Positions 6,008 through 12,134 of a DNA stretch of 12,134 bases are shown one piece after another. The notes beneath the pieces are model-generated. The model saw only the letters and a list, made by a program, of their open reading frames with translations. It was not told where the DNA came from and searched no databases. Every line of letters begins with the position of its first letter. Positions within the stretch are counted from its first letter, which is position 1. A program made the position numbers and the translations under genes. This DNA comes from Clostridia bacterium (GTDB lineage: Bacteria; Bacillota; DSM-521; Neomoorellales; Neomoorellaceae), in contig JASUSX010000033.1 of NCBI GenBank assembly GCA_030445875.1, positions 1 to 12,134 of the forward strand. The letters are read 5' to 3'.

Positions 6008-7317
6008 GCCTGGCCCCGGACATCTCTCCCTACCGGCAGCGCCTGGCCACGGCCAACCTCTACCGCCGGGGCGGCAAGGTAACCAGGGTGACGGGCCTGA
6101 CCATCGAGGCCCGCGGCCTGAAAGCCGCCGTGGGAGAACTCTGCCATATCTACAACAACGGCTCCGGGCCCATCGCGGCCGAGGTGGTTGGCTTCCGGGA
6201 AGAAGTGACCCTCCTGATGCCCCTGGGGGAACTGGAAGGCATAGGACCCGGCTGCCGGGTGATGGCGGCCGGCCATGGGCAGGTAATCCCGGTGGGCCGG
6301 GAGCTGATGGGCCGGGTCCTGGATGGGTTGGGTCGTCCCCTGGACGGGGTGGCCCTCATAGGGGGCGACCCCCAGGCGGTGAACAACCGCCCCCCTAACC
6401 CTCTGGCCCGGCGACGGATCAAAGAGGTCCTGGCCACGGGGGTCAAGGCCATCGACGCCCTGCTGACCTGTGGCTGCGGCCAGCGGGTGGGCATCTTTGC
6501 CGGTAGCGGGGTGGGCAAGAGCACCCTCCTGGGCATGATCGCCCGCCACAGCACCGCCGACATCAACGTCATCGCCCTCATCGGCGAGCGCGGCCGGGAG
6601 GTGCGGGACTTCATAGAAGGCGACCTGGGGCCGGAGGGGCTGGCCCGGTCCATAGTTGTCGCCGCCACCTCCGACCAGCCAGCCCTGGTGCGGATCAAGG
6701 GCGCCTTTACAGCCACGGCCATCGCTGAGTATTTCCGCGACCAGGGGCTGAACGTCCTGCTCATGATGGACTCCCTGACCCGTTTCGCCATTGCCCAGCG
6801 GGAGGTAGGCCTGGCTATCGGCGAGCCGCCGACCACCAGGGGGTACACGCCCTCCGTCTTTGCGGCCCTGCCCCGCCTGGTGGAAAGGGCTGGCAACGGG
6901 GCTAAGGGTTCCATCACCGGGCTGTACACAGTGTTAGTCGAGGGCGACGACATGAACGAGCCGGTGGCCGACACTGTGCGCGGCCTCCTGGACGGGCACA
7001 TCGTCCTCTCGCGCCAGTTGGCCGCGCGCAACCACTACCCGGCCATCGACGTTTTGCAGAGTATCAGCCGCCTGATGCCGGAGATCACCGCGCGCGAACA
7101 GCAGGACCGGGCAGGGCAGCTGCGCGACCTCCTGGCCGCTTACCAGGAGGCAGCCGACCTGATCGAGATCGGGGCTTACCAGGCCGGTTCCAACCCGCGG
7201 GTAGACGCGGCGTTGCAGCGTTATGACGCCATTCACGCCTTCCTGCGCCAGGGGAAGGATGAATACTACGCCTTTGACGCCACCCTGGCGGCCCTGGCGG
7301 CCATCTTTGACCAGTAA
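6004..7317 (+). CDS. fliI: Flagellum-specific export ATPase FliI
   Basis: A 437-residue cytoplasmic ATPase of normal length, related to the F1 beta subunit. It energises unfolding and loading of export substrates at the flagellar type III gate. The Walker A loop AGSGVGKS is at residues 166-173, the catalytic region GERGREV at 194-200, and Walker B in VLLMMDSLTR at 251-260. PPTTRGYTPSVFAALPRLVE, GDDMNEPVAD (314-323) and the family signature PAIDVLQSISR (346-356) are all intact. The cysteines in LLTCGCGQR (about 154-161) sit at the usual position before the Walker A strand. The ATG at 6004 overlaps the fliH stop by four bases, which implies translational coupling and balanced production of the FliH-FliI complex. 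fliJ follows after 12 bases. Confidence 0.98.
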   Translation: MSLAPDISPYRQRLATANLYRRGGKVTRVTGLTIEARGLKAAVGELCHIYNNGSGPIAAEVVGFREEVTLLMPLGELEGIGPGCRVMAAGHGQVIPVGRELMGRVLDGLGRPLDGVALIGGDPQAVNNRPPNPLARRRIKEVLATGVKAIDALLTCGCGQRVGIFAGSGVGKSTLLGMIARHSTADINVIALIGERGREVRDFIEGDLGPEGLARSIVVAATSDQPALVRIKGAFTATAIAEYFRDQGLNVLLMMDSLTRFAIAQREVGLAIGEPPTTRGYTPSVFAALPRLVERAGNGAKGSITGLYTVLVEGDDMNEPVADTVRGLLDGHIVLSRQLAARNHYPAIDVLQSISRLMPEITAREQQDRAGQLRDLLAAYQEAADLIEIGAYQAGSNPRVDAALQRYDAIHAFLRQGKDEYYAFDATLAALAAIFDQ

Positions 7318-7329
7318 AAGGGGGACGTA

Positions 7330-7770
7330 TTGGCAGTGAACGGCTTCCGGTTTTCCCTGGAGAGGGTCCGCTCCTATAAATACTCCCTGGAGGAACAGCT
7401 CAAGCTGCAACTGGCGGCGGTCCGCCGGCTCCAGGAGGAAGAAGAAGCCCGTTTAGAGGATTACCGCCAGGCCCGGGCCGGCTGTCCGGCTATCCGGGGG
7501 GCGGTGGTGGCGGAAGACCTCCTCCAGGAAGTAGCCCTGCTGGAGGCCCTGGACAGCCGCATTACCTGCCAGCAGGAAAGGGTGGCCCGCGCCCGCCTGG
7601 TGGCGCGGGAAAAACGCGACCAGGTTCAGGTGGCCATGCGGGAGCGCAAGGTCCTGGATCGCCTGCGCGACCGCCAGCTGCAGGCTTACCGCTATGAGGC
7701 TGGCCGCCAGGAGCAAAAGCAGATTGACGAAGCCGCCGGTAATCGCTACTGCCGGGGGAGGGGGGATTAA
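7330..7770 (+). CDS. fliJ: Flagellar export protein FliJ
   Basis: A 146-residue, almost entirely helical, highly charged protein. It matches FliJ, the coiled-coil stalk that inserts into the FliI hexamer and links it to the FlhA export gate. The N-terminus FRFSLERVRSYKYSLEEQLK is the typical FliJ opening ('F.F.L..vL.yr...E'). Two long helices follow, with Arg/Gln/Glu-rich sequence and a C-terminal RQEQKQIDEAA. There is no membrane segment. The TTG at 7330 has AGGGGGAC (about 7318-7325) upstream; a GTG at 7336 is a possible alternative that would remove two residues. It sits directly after fliI, as expected. Identity rests on pattern, size and position, since FliJ sequences diverge widely. Confidence 0.9.
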   Translation: MAVNGFRFSLERVRSYKYSLEEQLKLQLAAVRRLQEEEEARLEDYRQARAGCPAIRGAVVAEDLLQEVALLEALDSRITCQQERVARARLVAREKRDQVQVAMRERKVLDRLRDRQLQAYRYEAGRQEQKQIDEAAGNRYCRGRGD

Positions 7771-7815
7771 CCTGGCGGGCATCTTCACTATAAGTTTTCG
7801 GCGAAAGGAGGTGAA

Positions 7816-9591
7816 ATGATGGCCGTAGCAACCATGGAAAAAGTCGCCGGCGCTGGGATAATTCCACCATTAGCTCGCAGCCGGGGCCGGTACGGGGAAC
7901 CAGTCGGGGACTTCGGGTCTCTCCTGGCGGGCCTGTTCCAGCAGGCGCCGGGGTATATGCGGGCCGGCCACCAGGAGTCATTCCCTGGCGCCGGGCGCTA
8001 TGACGGCGCTGTCAGCCGGGGAGGGGAGGGCGATCCGACCTGGACGGCGCCGGCAGCAAGGGAAGAAGCCCCGGCCCGGACCGGGGTCGAGGCTTTTCGT
8101 CCGGCGGAGAATATGTCCGAGGCCGCCGACCCGGCGGGCCATAATAGCGACGAGAAGGATAGGCCTGCGACCGCCGCTCCCCGGGACGGCGCCGGGCAAG
8201 CCGCTACCGGCGAGGCGCGGAAGGGTGACGAAAAAACTGACGCGGCTGGGGCGAAGGTTGCCGCCGGCGCAGGGCAGGAACAGGATGCCGGCCGGGCCGG
8301 CGCCTCGGGCGCAGGCGGCGGGAAAAAGGCCGCGGGCCAGGTTGAGGAAACGGGCGCTGCCGGCAGGGGGAAGGCTGCAGGCGCTGCTGCCTCCGCTAAA
8401 ACCGGGCCTGGCACTGGGAAGCAAGGCGCGGCTGCTGGTCCTGACGGCAAGACCGGGACTGCGGATACGCGGGCCGCGACCGCCGCGGGGCGGGAGATGA
8501 GCCCTCTGGCAGCCGGCGGAAAGGATGCCGCCGCGGGCCAGGCCGGATCCGGCGCTGGGTTGCCCGGGACGGCCGGGGCCGGCGGGAAAAGCCCGGCAGC
8601 GGCGGGCCCGTCCGGGCAGCAGCCCGGGCCCGGGGAAGCCACGGCTGCCGGGGCGACGTCCCGGGACGGCGCGGGGTCAGGAGCAGCGGCCGCCGGATCG
8701 GCGCCAGCGCCAGGGGAGCCGGCAGGTGCGGTATCGGCCGGGGCCAGTACAGGCCTGGCTGCACCCGTGAAACCGGGGCCGGAGAAGGTAGCGCCAGGAC
8801 CGGAGGGCGTCCGGGTGGCCGCCATCAAGGCGGGGAATGGTAAGGAAGGTAGCCCGGTAACAGGTGGCAAAACTGGTCCGATCGGGCCGGGCCTCCCGGC
8901 TGGCGATGCCGGGCCGGGATTGGCCGCCCGGGAAGGCCCTTTAACAGGGCCACTAAATGCTGGCAGCGGGGCCATGACTGCAGCCCTCCAGGCTGGTGTG
9001 CCCCACGGCGGTGGGCAGCAGGCTCCAGGTAATCACCAGGGCGGGAGGCCTGTTTGGCCGGGTAGTGTCCCGGAGGTAAGTAGTAGCCATGGCCCGCTGT
9101 TGGGGGGACAGGTAAGCTTTACGACGGCGCTATCAGGGGGTAATGGCCAGCTGGCCGGCGGCCCGGCAGGGAGCGTCAACAACCTACCAGAGGTCGTCGC
9201 CAACGTCATGCTGGCGGCCCGCCTGTCCCGAACGGGCAGCCAGCGGGAACTCGAACTCCAGCTGCAACCGGAGAGCCTGGGGACCATGAAACTACGAGCT
9301 ACCCTGGAGGGGGGGCGGCTGGGCCTCCACCTGCTGGTGGAAACCAGCGAGGCGGCCCGGGCCCTCCAGGCGGCGGTACCGGAGATGCGCCAGGCCGTAG
9401 CCCAGCAGGGCCTGCGCCTGGACCAGGTCCAGGTCCAGGTGGGCGGCGATGGCCAGGCCGGGGATAACCAGCACGACGGCCAGGGAGGCTATCACCGGGG
9501 CAGCGGCAGGCAGCCCCAGTCACCCCTGTGGCCCGAGGCCGCTGTAACCCGGGAAGCCACGGGCAATTATCGCCTGAACTACCTGGCCTGA
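7816..9591 (+). CDS. fliK: Flagellar hook-length control protein FliK
   Basis: A 591-residue protein, at the long end for FliK. FliK is exported during hook growth, acts as a ruler, and switches the export gate from hook to filament substrates. The C-terminal hook-length domain (about residues 455-545) is clear: NLPEVVANVMLAARLS, LELQLQPESLGTMKLRATLE and AVPEMRQAVAQQGLRLDQVQ. Residues 90-440 or so are a very low-complexity Ala/Gly/Pro/Lys-rich linker encoded by extremely GC-rich DNA, which gives long false reading frames on both strands. The start has AAAGGAGGTGA at 7804-7814; the ATG at 7816 or the in-frame ATG at 7819 may be used, and the second has the better spacing. In Bacillus a motE-like gene often lies between fliJ and fliK; here there are only 45 bases. 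Confidence 0.92.
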   Translation: MMAVATMEKVAGAGIIPPLARSRGRYGEPVGDFGSLLAGLFQQAPGYMRAGHQESFPGAGRYDGAVSRGGEGDPTWTAPAAREEAPARTGVEAFRPAENMSEAADPAGHNSDEKDRPATAAPRDGAGQAATGEARKGDEKTDAAGAKVAAGAGQEQDAGRAGASGAGGGKKAAGQVEETGAAGRGKAAGAAASAKTGPGTGKQGAAAGPDGKTGTADTRAATAAGREMSPLAAGGKDAAAGQAGSGAGLPGTAGAGGKSPAAAGPSGQQPGPGEATAAGATSRDGAGSGAAAAGSAPAPGEPAGAVSAGASTGLAAPVKPGPEKVAPGPEGVRVAAIKAGNGKEGSPVTGGKTGPIGPGLPAGDAGPGLAAREGPLTGPLNAGSGAMTAALQAGVPHGGGQQAPGNHQGGRPVWPGSVPEVSSSHGPLLGGQVSFTTALSGGNGQLAGGPAGSVNNLPEVVANVMLAARLSRTGSQRELELQLQPESLGTMKLRATLEGGRLGLHLLVETSEAARALQAAVPEMRQAVAQQGLRLDQVQVQVGGDGQAGDNQHDGQGGYHRGSGRQPQSPLWPEAAVTREATGNYRLNYLA

Positions 9592-9717
9592 AACATATTG
9601 CCTGGGATGACGTAGATAAGGGCTCCAATGCATCCGGTTATAACTTCCAGCGTGCCATTAATGATGTCTCCACCCAATTAGCTACGTAATAAGAGACCAT
9701 GCGAAAGGGGGATTTGC
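9592..9717 (+). other. Intergenic gap with protein-like orphan frame ending TAATAA
   Basis: From about 9591 the frame different from fliK reads KHIAWDDVDKGSNASGYNF then QRAINDVSTQLAT, and ends in two tandem stops (TAA TAA, about 9687-9692). The composition is noticeably less GC-rich than both neighbours. It has no start codon or ribosome site of its own. It could be the remnant 3' end of a lost gene or a chance reading. I do not recognise the peptide. The flgD ribosome site (GAAAGGGGGA, about 9700-9710) lies at the end of the gap. Confidence 0.25.
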
Positions 9718-10191
9718 ATGAACGTTGGTAGCGTAACAGCGTCTGCCAGCCAGGGAACAACGACAACTACAGCTACAGCACCCACCAGGGGCCTGGGCAA
9801 GGATGATTTCTTAAAGCTCCTGGCGGCCCAGCTCCAGAACCAGGACCCCCTGAACCCCATGAGCAACACCGAGTTCATCGCCCAGATGGCCCAGTTCAGC
9901 GCCCTGGAACAGATGAACAACCTGAACGAGAGCTTCAACCTGGTGCGGCAGGAACTCCAGGAGAGCATGATGCTCCAGGCGGTGTCTCTGATCGGGAAAG
10001 AAGTGACGGCCACAGTAAACGATCAGACCCTGCAGGGCACGGTGGAGAAGGTCAACCTGACCGGGGACGGGGCCGTCCTGACGGTCAACGGGCAGCAGGT
10101 GCCCCTGAGCGCCGTGACCGAGGTCGGCGTGGCGACGGCAACTTGCCCGGCTACACCAACTGGCCCGGTGGCAGCCCCTACCCTACCTTGA
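9718..10191 (+). CDS. flgD: Flagellar hook assembly (cap) protein FlgD, apparently frameshifted near 3' end
   Basis: The frame as read gives 157 residues. FlgD forms the temporary cap on which hook subunits polymerise. The conserved N-terminal domain is intact: LGKDDFLKLLAAQLQNQDPL then NPMSNTEFIAQMAQFSALEQ at about residues 26-70. The segment SLIGKEVTATVNDQTLQGTV then a VNLTGDGAVLTVNGQQVPLS stretch is the start of the C-terminal Tudor-like region. After VTEVGV (about residue 138) the frame becomes an Ala/Thr/Pro-rich tail with poor third-position GC, while the next frame reads GDGNLPGYTNWPGGSPYPTL with strongly GC-rich third positions and ends at TAA 10242-10244. One missing G around 10129-10132 would explain this. 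The ATG at 9718 has GAAAGGGGG just upstream. Identity is firm; the true C-terminus is uncertain. Confidence 0.93.
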   Translation: MNVGSVTASASQGTTTTTATAPTRGLGKDDFLKLLAAQLQNQDPLNPMSNTEFIAQMAQFSALEQMNNLNESFNLVRQELQESMMLQAVSLIGKEVTATVNDQTLQGTVEKVNLTGDGAVLTVNGQQVPLSAVTEVGVATATCPATPTGPVAAPTLP

Positions 10192-10244
10192 AGACCGATC
10201 CGGTTCCAGGTAGCAGGACAGGGGGAACTACCCCCCAAACTTAA
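10131..10244 (+). other. flgD: Probable true 3' end of flgD in the shifted frame
   Basis: This frame begins where flgD seems to lose its reading frame and codes for GDGNLPGYTNWPGGSPYPTL followed by KTDPVPGSRTGGTTPQT and TAA (10242-10244). About nine-tenths of the first 21 codons end in G or C, like the other genes here, whereas the annotated flgD frame over the same bases has only about half. The peptide is Gly/Pro/aromatic-rich and non-repetitive, plausible as a flexible FlgD tail. It would give a FlgD of about 175 residues. Confidence 0.55.
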
Positions 10245-10348
10245 TCACGGGTTATGTTTTTATTCACGGACCCATTCAGGGGGGCACAAGGGTTTAAGCC
10301 ATTGGATTAAAGGCACTGAACAGGCAGCAGTTGGCAAGAGCAGATTAA

Positions 10349-10368
10349 CTGCAGGAGAAGTCCTGCAG
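10349..10368 (+). other. Hairpin just before the ribosome site of the TIGR02530-type gene
   Basis: CTGCAGGA (10349-10356) and TCCTGCAG (10361-10368) are perfect complements around a GAAG loop. The ribosome site AGGTGAT (10371-10377) follows by two bases. No T-run follows. The hairpin could influence ribosome access or mark an RNA-processing site. The 5' arm contains AGGAGA, which could itself mimic a ribosome site if opened. Confidence 0.5.
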
Positions 10369-10382
10369 GCAGGTGATTTAAG

Positions 10383-10778
10383 GTGAGCAATATCGAATTA
10401 CGAGGGTTGACACCTGTAGCACAGCCAGGGCCTGCTACAGCCCCGAGCAGGCGGGCAGGAGAGCAGCCGGCTAAAGGCCTGCCGGCACCAGGAGGTTTCC
10501 AGGCCGTCCTCCAGGAAAAGATGGCGGGCCTGAAATTCTCCCGCCACGCCAGCGAGCGCCTGGAGAGCCGGCAGATCAGCCTCTCGCCGCAGCAGATGGC
10601 CCGCCTGGAGCAGGGCGTCGCCAGGGCCGCCGGCAAAGGGGCGCGGGAGTCCCTGGTGCTGTTGGACGACCTGGCCCTGGTGGTCAGCGTCAAGAACCGC
10701 ACCGTCATCACGGCCGCCAGCAGGCAGGACCTGCGGGAGAGCGTCTTCACCAACATCGACAGCGCCGTTTTATTGTAG
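10383..10778 (+). CDS. Flagellar operon protein, TIGR02530-type (function unknown)
   Basis: A 131-residue protein in the slot between flgD and flgE where Firmicutes often carry the 'flagellar operon protein' family TIGR02530. The conserved part is the C-terminal 85 residues: FQAVLQEKMAGLKFSRHASE, RLESRQISLSPQQMARLEQG and SLVLLDDLALVVSVKNRTVI then TA. The N-terminal 40 residues are Pro/Ala/Gly-rich and poorly ordered. There is no signal peptide or membrane segment. Its function is not established; placement suggests a role in hook assembly or export. The GTG at 10383 is preceded by AGGTGAT (10371-10377) at a normal distance. It is 138 bases from the apparent flgD end in the corrected frame and 73 bases before flgE. 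The family name is from memory of pattern and position. Confidence 0.85.
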   Translation: MSNIELRGLTPVAQPGPATAPSRRAGEQPAKGLPAPGGFQAVLQEKMAGLKFSRHASERLESRQISLSPQQMARLEQGVARAAGKGARESLVLLDDLALVVSVKNRTVITAASRQDLRESVFTNIDSAVLL

Positions 10779-10803
10779 GGCCGGACCCCGGCGGGGAGGC
10801 CCG

Positions 10804-10829
10804 GGGCCACCGACTGAACGAGGTGGCCC
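10804..10829 (+). other. Hairpin upstream of flgE
   Basis: GGGCCACC (10804-10811) and GGTGGCCC (10822-10829) are perfect complements around a ten-base loop. The flgE ribosome site GGAAGGGGG (about 10835-10843) follows shortly after. There is no T-run, so it is not an ordinary terminator. It may stabilise the flgE message, one of the most abundantly translated parts of the operon; this role is inferred. Confidence 0.5.
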
Positions 10830-10851
10830 GTAAAGGAAGGGGGAATTAACA

Positions 10852-11739
10852 ATGATGCGTTCGCTTTATTCCGGCGTGTCGGGCTTACGTACCCACCAGA
10901 CGCGCATGGACGTCATCGGCGACAACATCGCCAACGTCAACACCGTGGGCTTTAAGCGTAGTTCCGTCACCTTTAAGGACGTCTTCTACCAGACCCTGCG
11001 CGGTGGTTCGACCGGCGCCACGACAGCTACCGGCCTTGGCGGCACCAACCCCCAGCAGATCGGCCTGGGGGTCACCCTGGGCAGCATCGACGTGGTCCAC
11101 ACCCAGGGAGCCGCTGCGTCTACCGGCAACGGCACGGACTTGATGATCCAGGGGGATGGGTTCTTTGTTGTTAATGATGCGGGGGGGAATCCCTTTTATA
11201 CTCGCGCCGGCGTCTTCCATTTTGATGATAAGGGTTATTTAGTTACGGCTGATGGCTTCCGGGTACAGGTAGTAGAAGATGGGACTGATGCTTCACCAAC
11301 TTTGCACGACATAAAAATACCCATTAAAAATGGCGATACCTCTGAAGGCTTTAGCACATCCCCTACAAATGGTCCGCCACAAAGTCTTAGTATTGATAGC
11401 CAGGGTATTATCCATATTGTGGACGCCGATGGCAAAAAACATGATTCCTACCAGCTAGCTATCGCCAAGTTTGCCAACCCGGCGGGACTAGAGAAAACCG
11501 GCCAAAGCCTTTACCGCGAGACGGCTAGCTCAGGTACAAATCAGACTGGTGCGGCAGGGATAAAGGAAAAGGGCCTGGCCAACACCTCCATCATCCCCTC
11601 GGCCCTGGAGATGTCCAATGTGGCCCTGGCCCCGGAATTCACCGACATGATCATCACCGAGCGCGGCTTCCAGGCCAACGCCCGCACCATCACCACCTCC
11701 GACCAGATGCTCCAGGAGCTGGTGAACTTGAAACGGTAG
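10852..11739 (+). CDS. flgE: Flagellar hook protein FlgE
   Basis: A 295-residue protein close in size to the short FlgE of Bacillus (about 264) and much shorter than the enterobacterial one. The N-terminal rod/hook motif is clear: SLYSGVSGLRTHQTRMDVIG then DNIANVNTVGFKRS (residues 4-36). NPQQIGLGVTLGSIDVVHTQ is a FlgE-type signature that distinguishes it from FlgG. The C-terminal helix ALEMSNVALAPEFTDMIITE then RGFQANARTITTSDQMLQEL is complete. ATG ATG at 10852/10855 gives two possible starts, with GGAAGGGGG upstream. The middle of the gene (about residues 102-236) is strikingly AT-richer at third codon positions than its two ends, suggesting mosaic origin. The product is the curved hook; its exposed central domain is the part that varies. 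Confidence 0.95.
   Translation: MMRSLYSGVSGLRTHQTRMDVIGDNIANVNTVGFKRSSVTFKDVFYQTLRGGSTGATTATGLGGTNPQQIGLGVTLGSIDVVHTQGAAASTGNGTDLMIQGDGFFVVNDAGGNPFYTRAGVFHFDDKGYLVTADGFRVQVVEDGTDASPTLHDIKIPIKNGDTSEGFSTSPTNGPPQSLSIDSQGIIHIVDADGKKHDSYQLAIAKFANPAGLEKTGQSLYRETASSGTNQTGAAGIKEKGLANTSIIPSALEMSNVALAPEFTDMIITERGFQANARTITTSDQMLQELVNLKR
11155..11560 (+). other. flgE: Atypical AT-richer block inside flgE
   Basis: Within flgE, codons from about 11155 to 11560 mostly end in A or T (for example GTT GTT AAT GAT, ATA AAA ATA CCC ATT AAA AAT), while the flanks use almost only G/C-ending codons like the rest of the operon. The frame is unbroken. The block covers roughly residues 102-236, the surface-exposed part of the hook subunit. 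It suggests replacement of the central domain by recombination with a different lineage. Confidence 0.6.
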
Positions 11740-11866
11740 TCTTAAGGGGAAGGTACGAACATAACAAATCCGGCGCGGGTCTATTTGCAGGGACATATCC
11801 CCCCCGGCGGTGCCCTTTTGCGGCAAAGAACCACGGGTGAACGGGAAAAAAGAGGGGGCGCAGAGC

Positions 11867-12076
11867 ATGATCAAGGTTACAACCCTGGACAAGCGGGAAA
11901 TGGTCCTCAACGCAGAGCTCATCGAGCGCATCGAGAGCGTCCCGGAGACGGTCATCACCCTCACCAGCGGCAAAAAGGTGCTGGTCACTCAGCCCGTAGA
12001 GGAGATTGTGGCAAGGGTAATCACCTACCGGCGCCGGATAGCGCTGCCGGCAAGCTCTCAGGATGAGGTGAAATAA
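11867..12076 (+). CDS. flbD: Flagellar protein FlbD (SwrD family)
   Basis: A 69-residue protein, the usual size for the FlbD/SwrD family found directly after flgE in Firmicutes. The N-terminus MIKVTTLDKREMVLNAELIE is typical (MI.lT.LdG..f.lN...I), followed by RIESVPETVITLTSGKKVLV and then EEIVARVITYRRR. The B. subtilis relative SwrD raises flagellar motor power, which fits its place next to motA. The ATG at 11867 is chosen because the family begins exactly there and AGAGGGGGC lies about eight bases upstream. The frame extends upstream to an ATG at 11810, but the extra residues do not resemble the family. It is cytoplasmic with no membrane segment. The stop lies three bases before the next start. 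Confidence 0.93.
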   Translation: MIKVTTLDKREMVLNAELIERIESVPETVITLTSGKKVLVTQPVEEIVARVITYRRRIALPASSQDEVK

Positions 12077-12079
12077 AGG

Positions 12080-12134
12080 TTGCGACGCATCGATATTATG
12101 ACCGTGGTGGGGATCCTGGCCGGCTTCGGTCTCA
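12080..12134 (+). CDS. motA: Start of flagellar stator gene motA (truncated by window end)
   Basis: Only the first 18 codons are present: MRRIDIMTVVGILAGFGL, running off the right edge. This is the characteristic beginning of MotA, the proton- or sodium-channel stator subunit, with its first membrane helix starting at about residue 7. The TTG at 12080 is chosen because GAGGTGA (12065-12071), inside the end of flbD, lies eight bases upstream. An in-frame ATG at 12098 is an alternative that would drop six residues. It follows flbD directly, which fits the flgE-flbD-motA-motB order of many Clostridia. Confidence 0.85.
   Translation, partial: MRRIDIMTVVGILAGFGL

Noticed and set aside
5689..7031. 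Long minus-strand frames opposite fliH and fliI
   Set aside because: They mirror genes with firm family identity and strong codon bias on the plus strand. No domain is seen in the minus-strand products.
8080..8800. Tandem repeats or a CRISPR-like array in the GC-rich block
   Set aside because: The sequence is low in complexity but has no regular repeat unit and spacer pattern; it is in-frame coding sequence of FliK.
7998..8975. A 325-codon open frame on the minus strand, and a 166-codon plus-strand frame at 8000-8500
   Set aside because: Both lie inside the very GC-rich FliK linker, where stop codons are rare in all frames. They are Pro/Ala/Arg-rich, lack family motifs and lack ribosome sites.

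Overview
The window reads as a piece of a Firmicutes (Clostridia) chromosome, most like a GC-rich thermophilic acetogen of the Moorella type. The evidence is the gene order, strong AGGAGG-type Shine-Dalgarno sites, frequent GTG/TTG starts, high GC at third codon positions, and a cyclic-di-GMP-I riboswitch leader. The genus is inferred from overall character, not from a database match.

Layout. Bases 1-476 hold the end of a small helical protein (FlgN-like, tentative) and a small AbrB/SpoVT-type DNA-binding protein. Bases 477-1020 hold no gene. They contain a structured stretch closed by a strong intrinsic terminator (650-686), a c-di-GMP-I (GEMM-I) riboswitch (about 768-860) followed by its own terminator hairpin (879-898), and a further hairpin-rich leader. 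From 1021 to the right edge lies one long co-directional flagellar operon: flgB, flgC, fliE, fliF, fliG, fliH, fliI, fliJ, fliK, flgD, a TIGR02530-type flagellar operon gene, flgE, flbD and the first codons of motA.

How the genes work together. FlgB, FlgC and FliE form the proximal rod and its junction with the MS ring. FliF is the MS ring and FliG the rotor/switch protein. FliH, FliI and FliJ are the export ATPase module. FliK measures hook length, FlgD caps the growing hook and FlgE is the hook subunit. FlbD and MotA lead into the stator. The riboswitch probably stops transcription of all of this when c-di-GMP is high, the expected logic for motility versus sessile life. A candidate internal sigma-A promoter ahead of fliF may supply some transcription independent of that control.

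Points of special interest: a specific candidate anti-terminator pairing that makes the riboswitch an OFF switch; an apparent one-base frameshift near the 3' end of flgD; a sharply AT-richer block in the middle of flgE that suggests a mosaic hook gene; a very long Ala/Gly/Pro-rich region in FliK; a protein-like orphan reading frame between fliK and flgD; and several strong hairpins in the short intergenic gaps.
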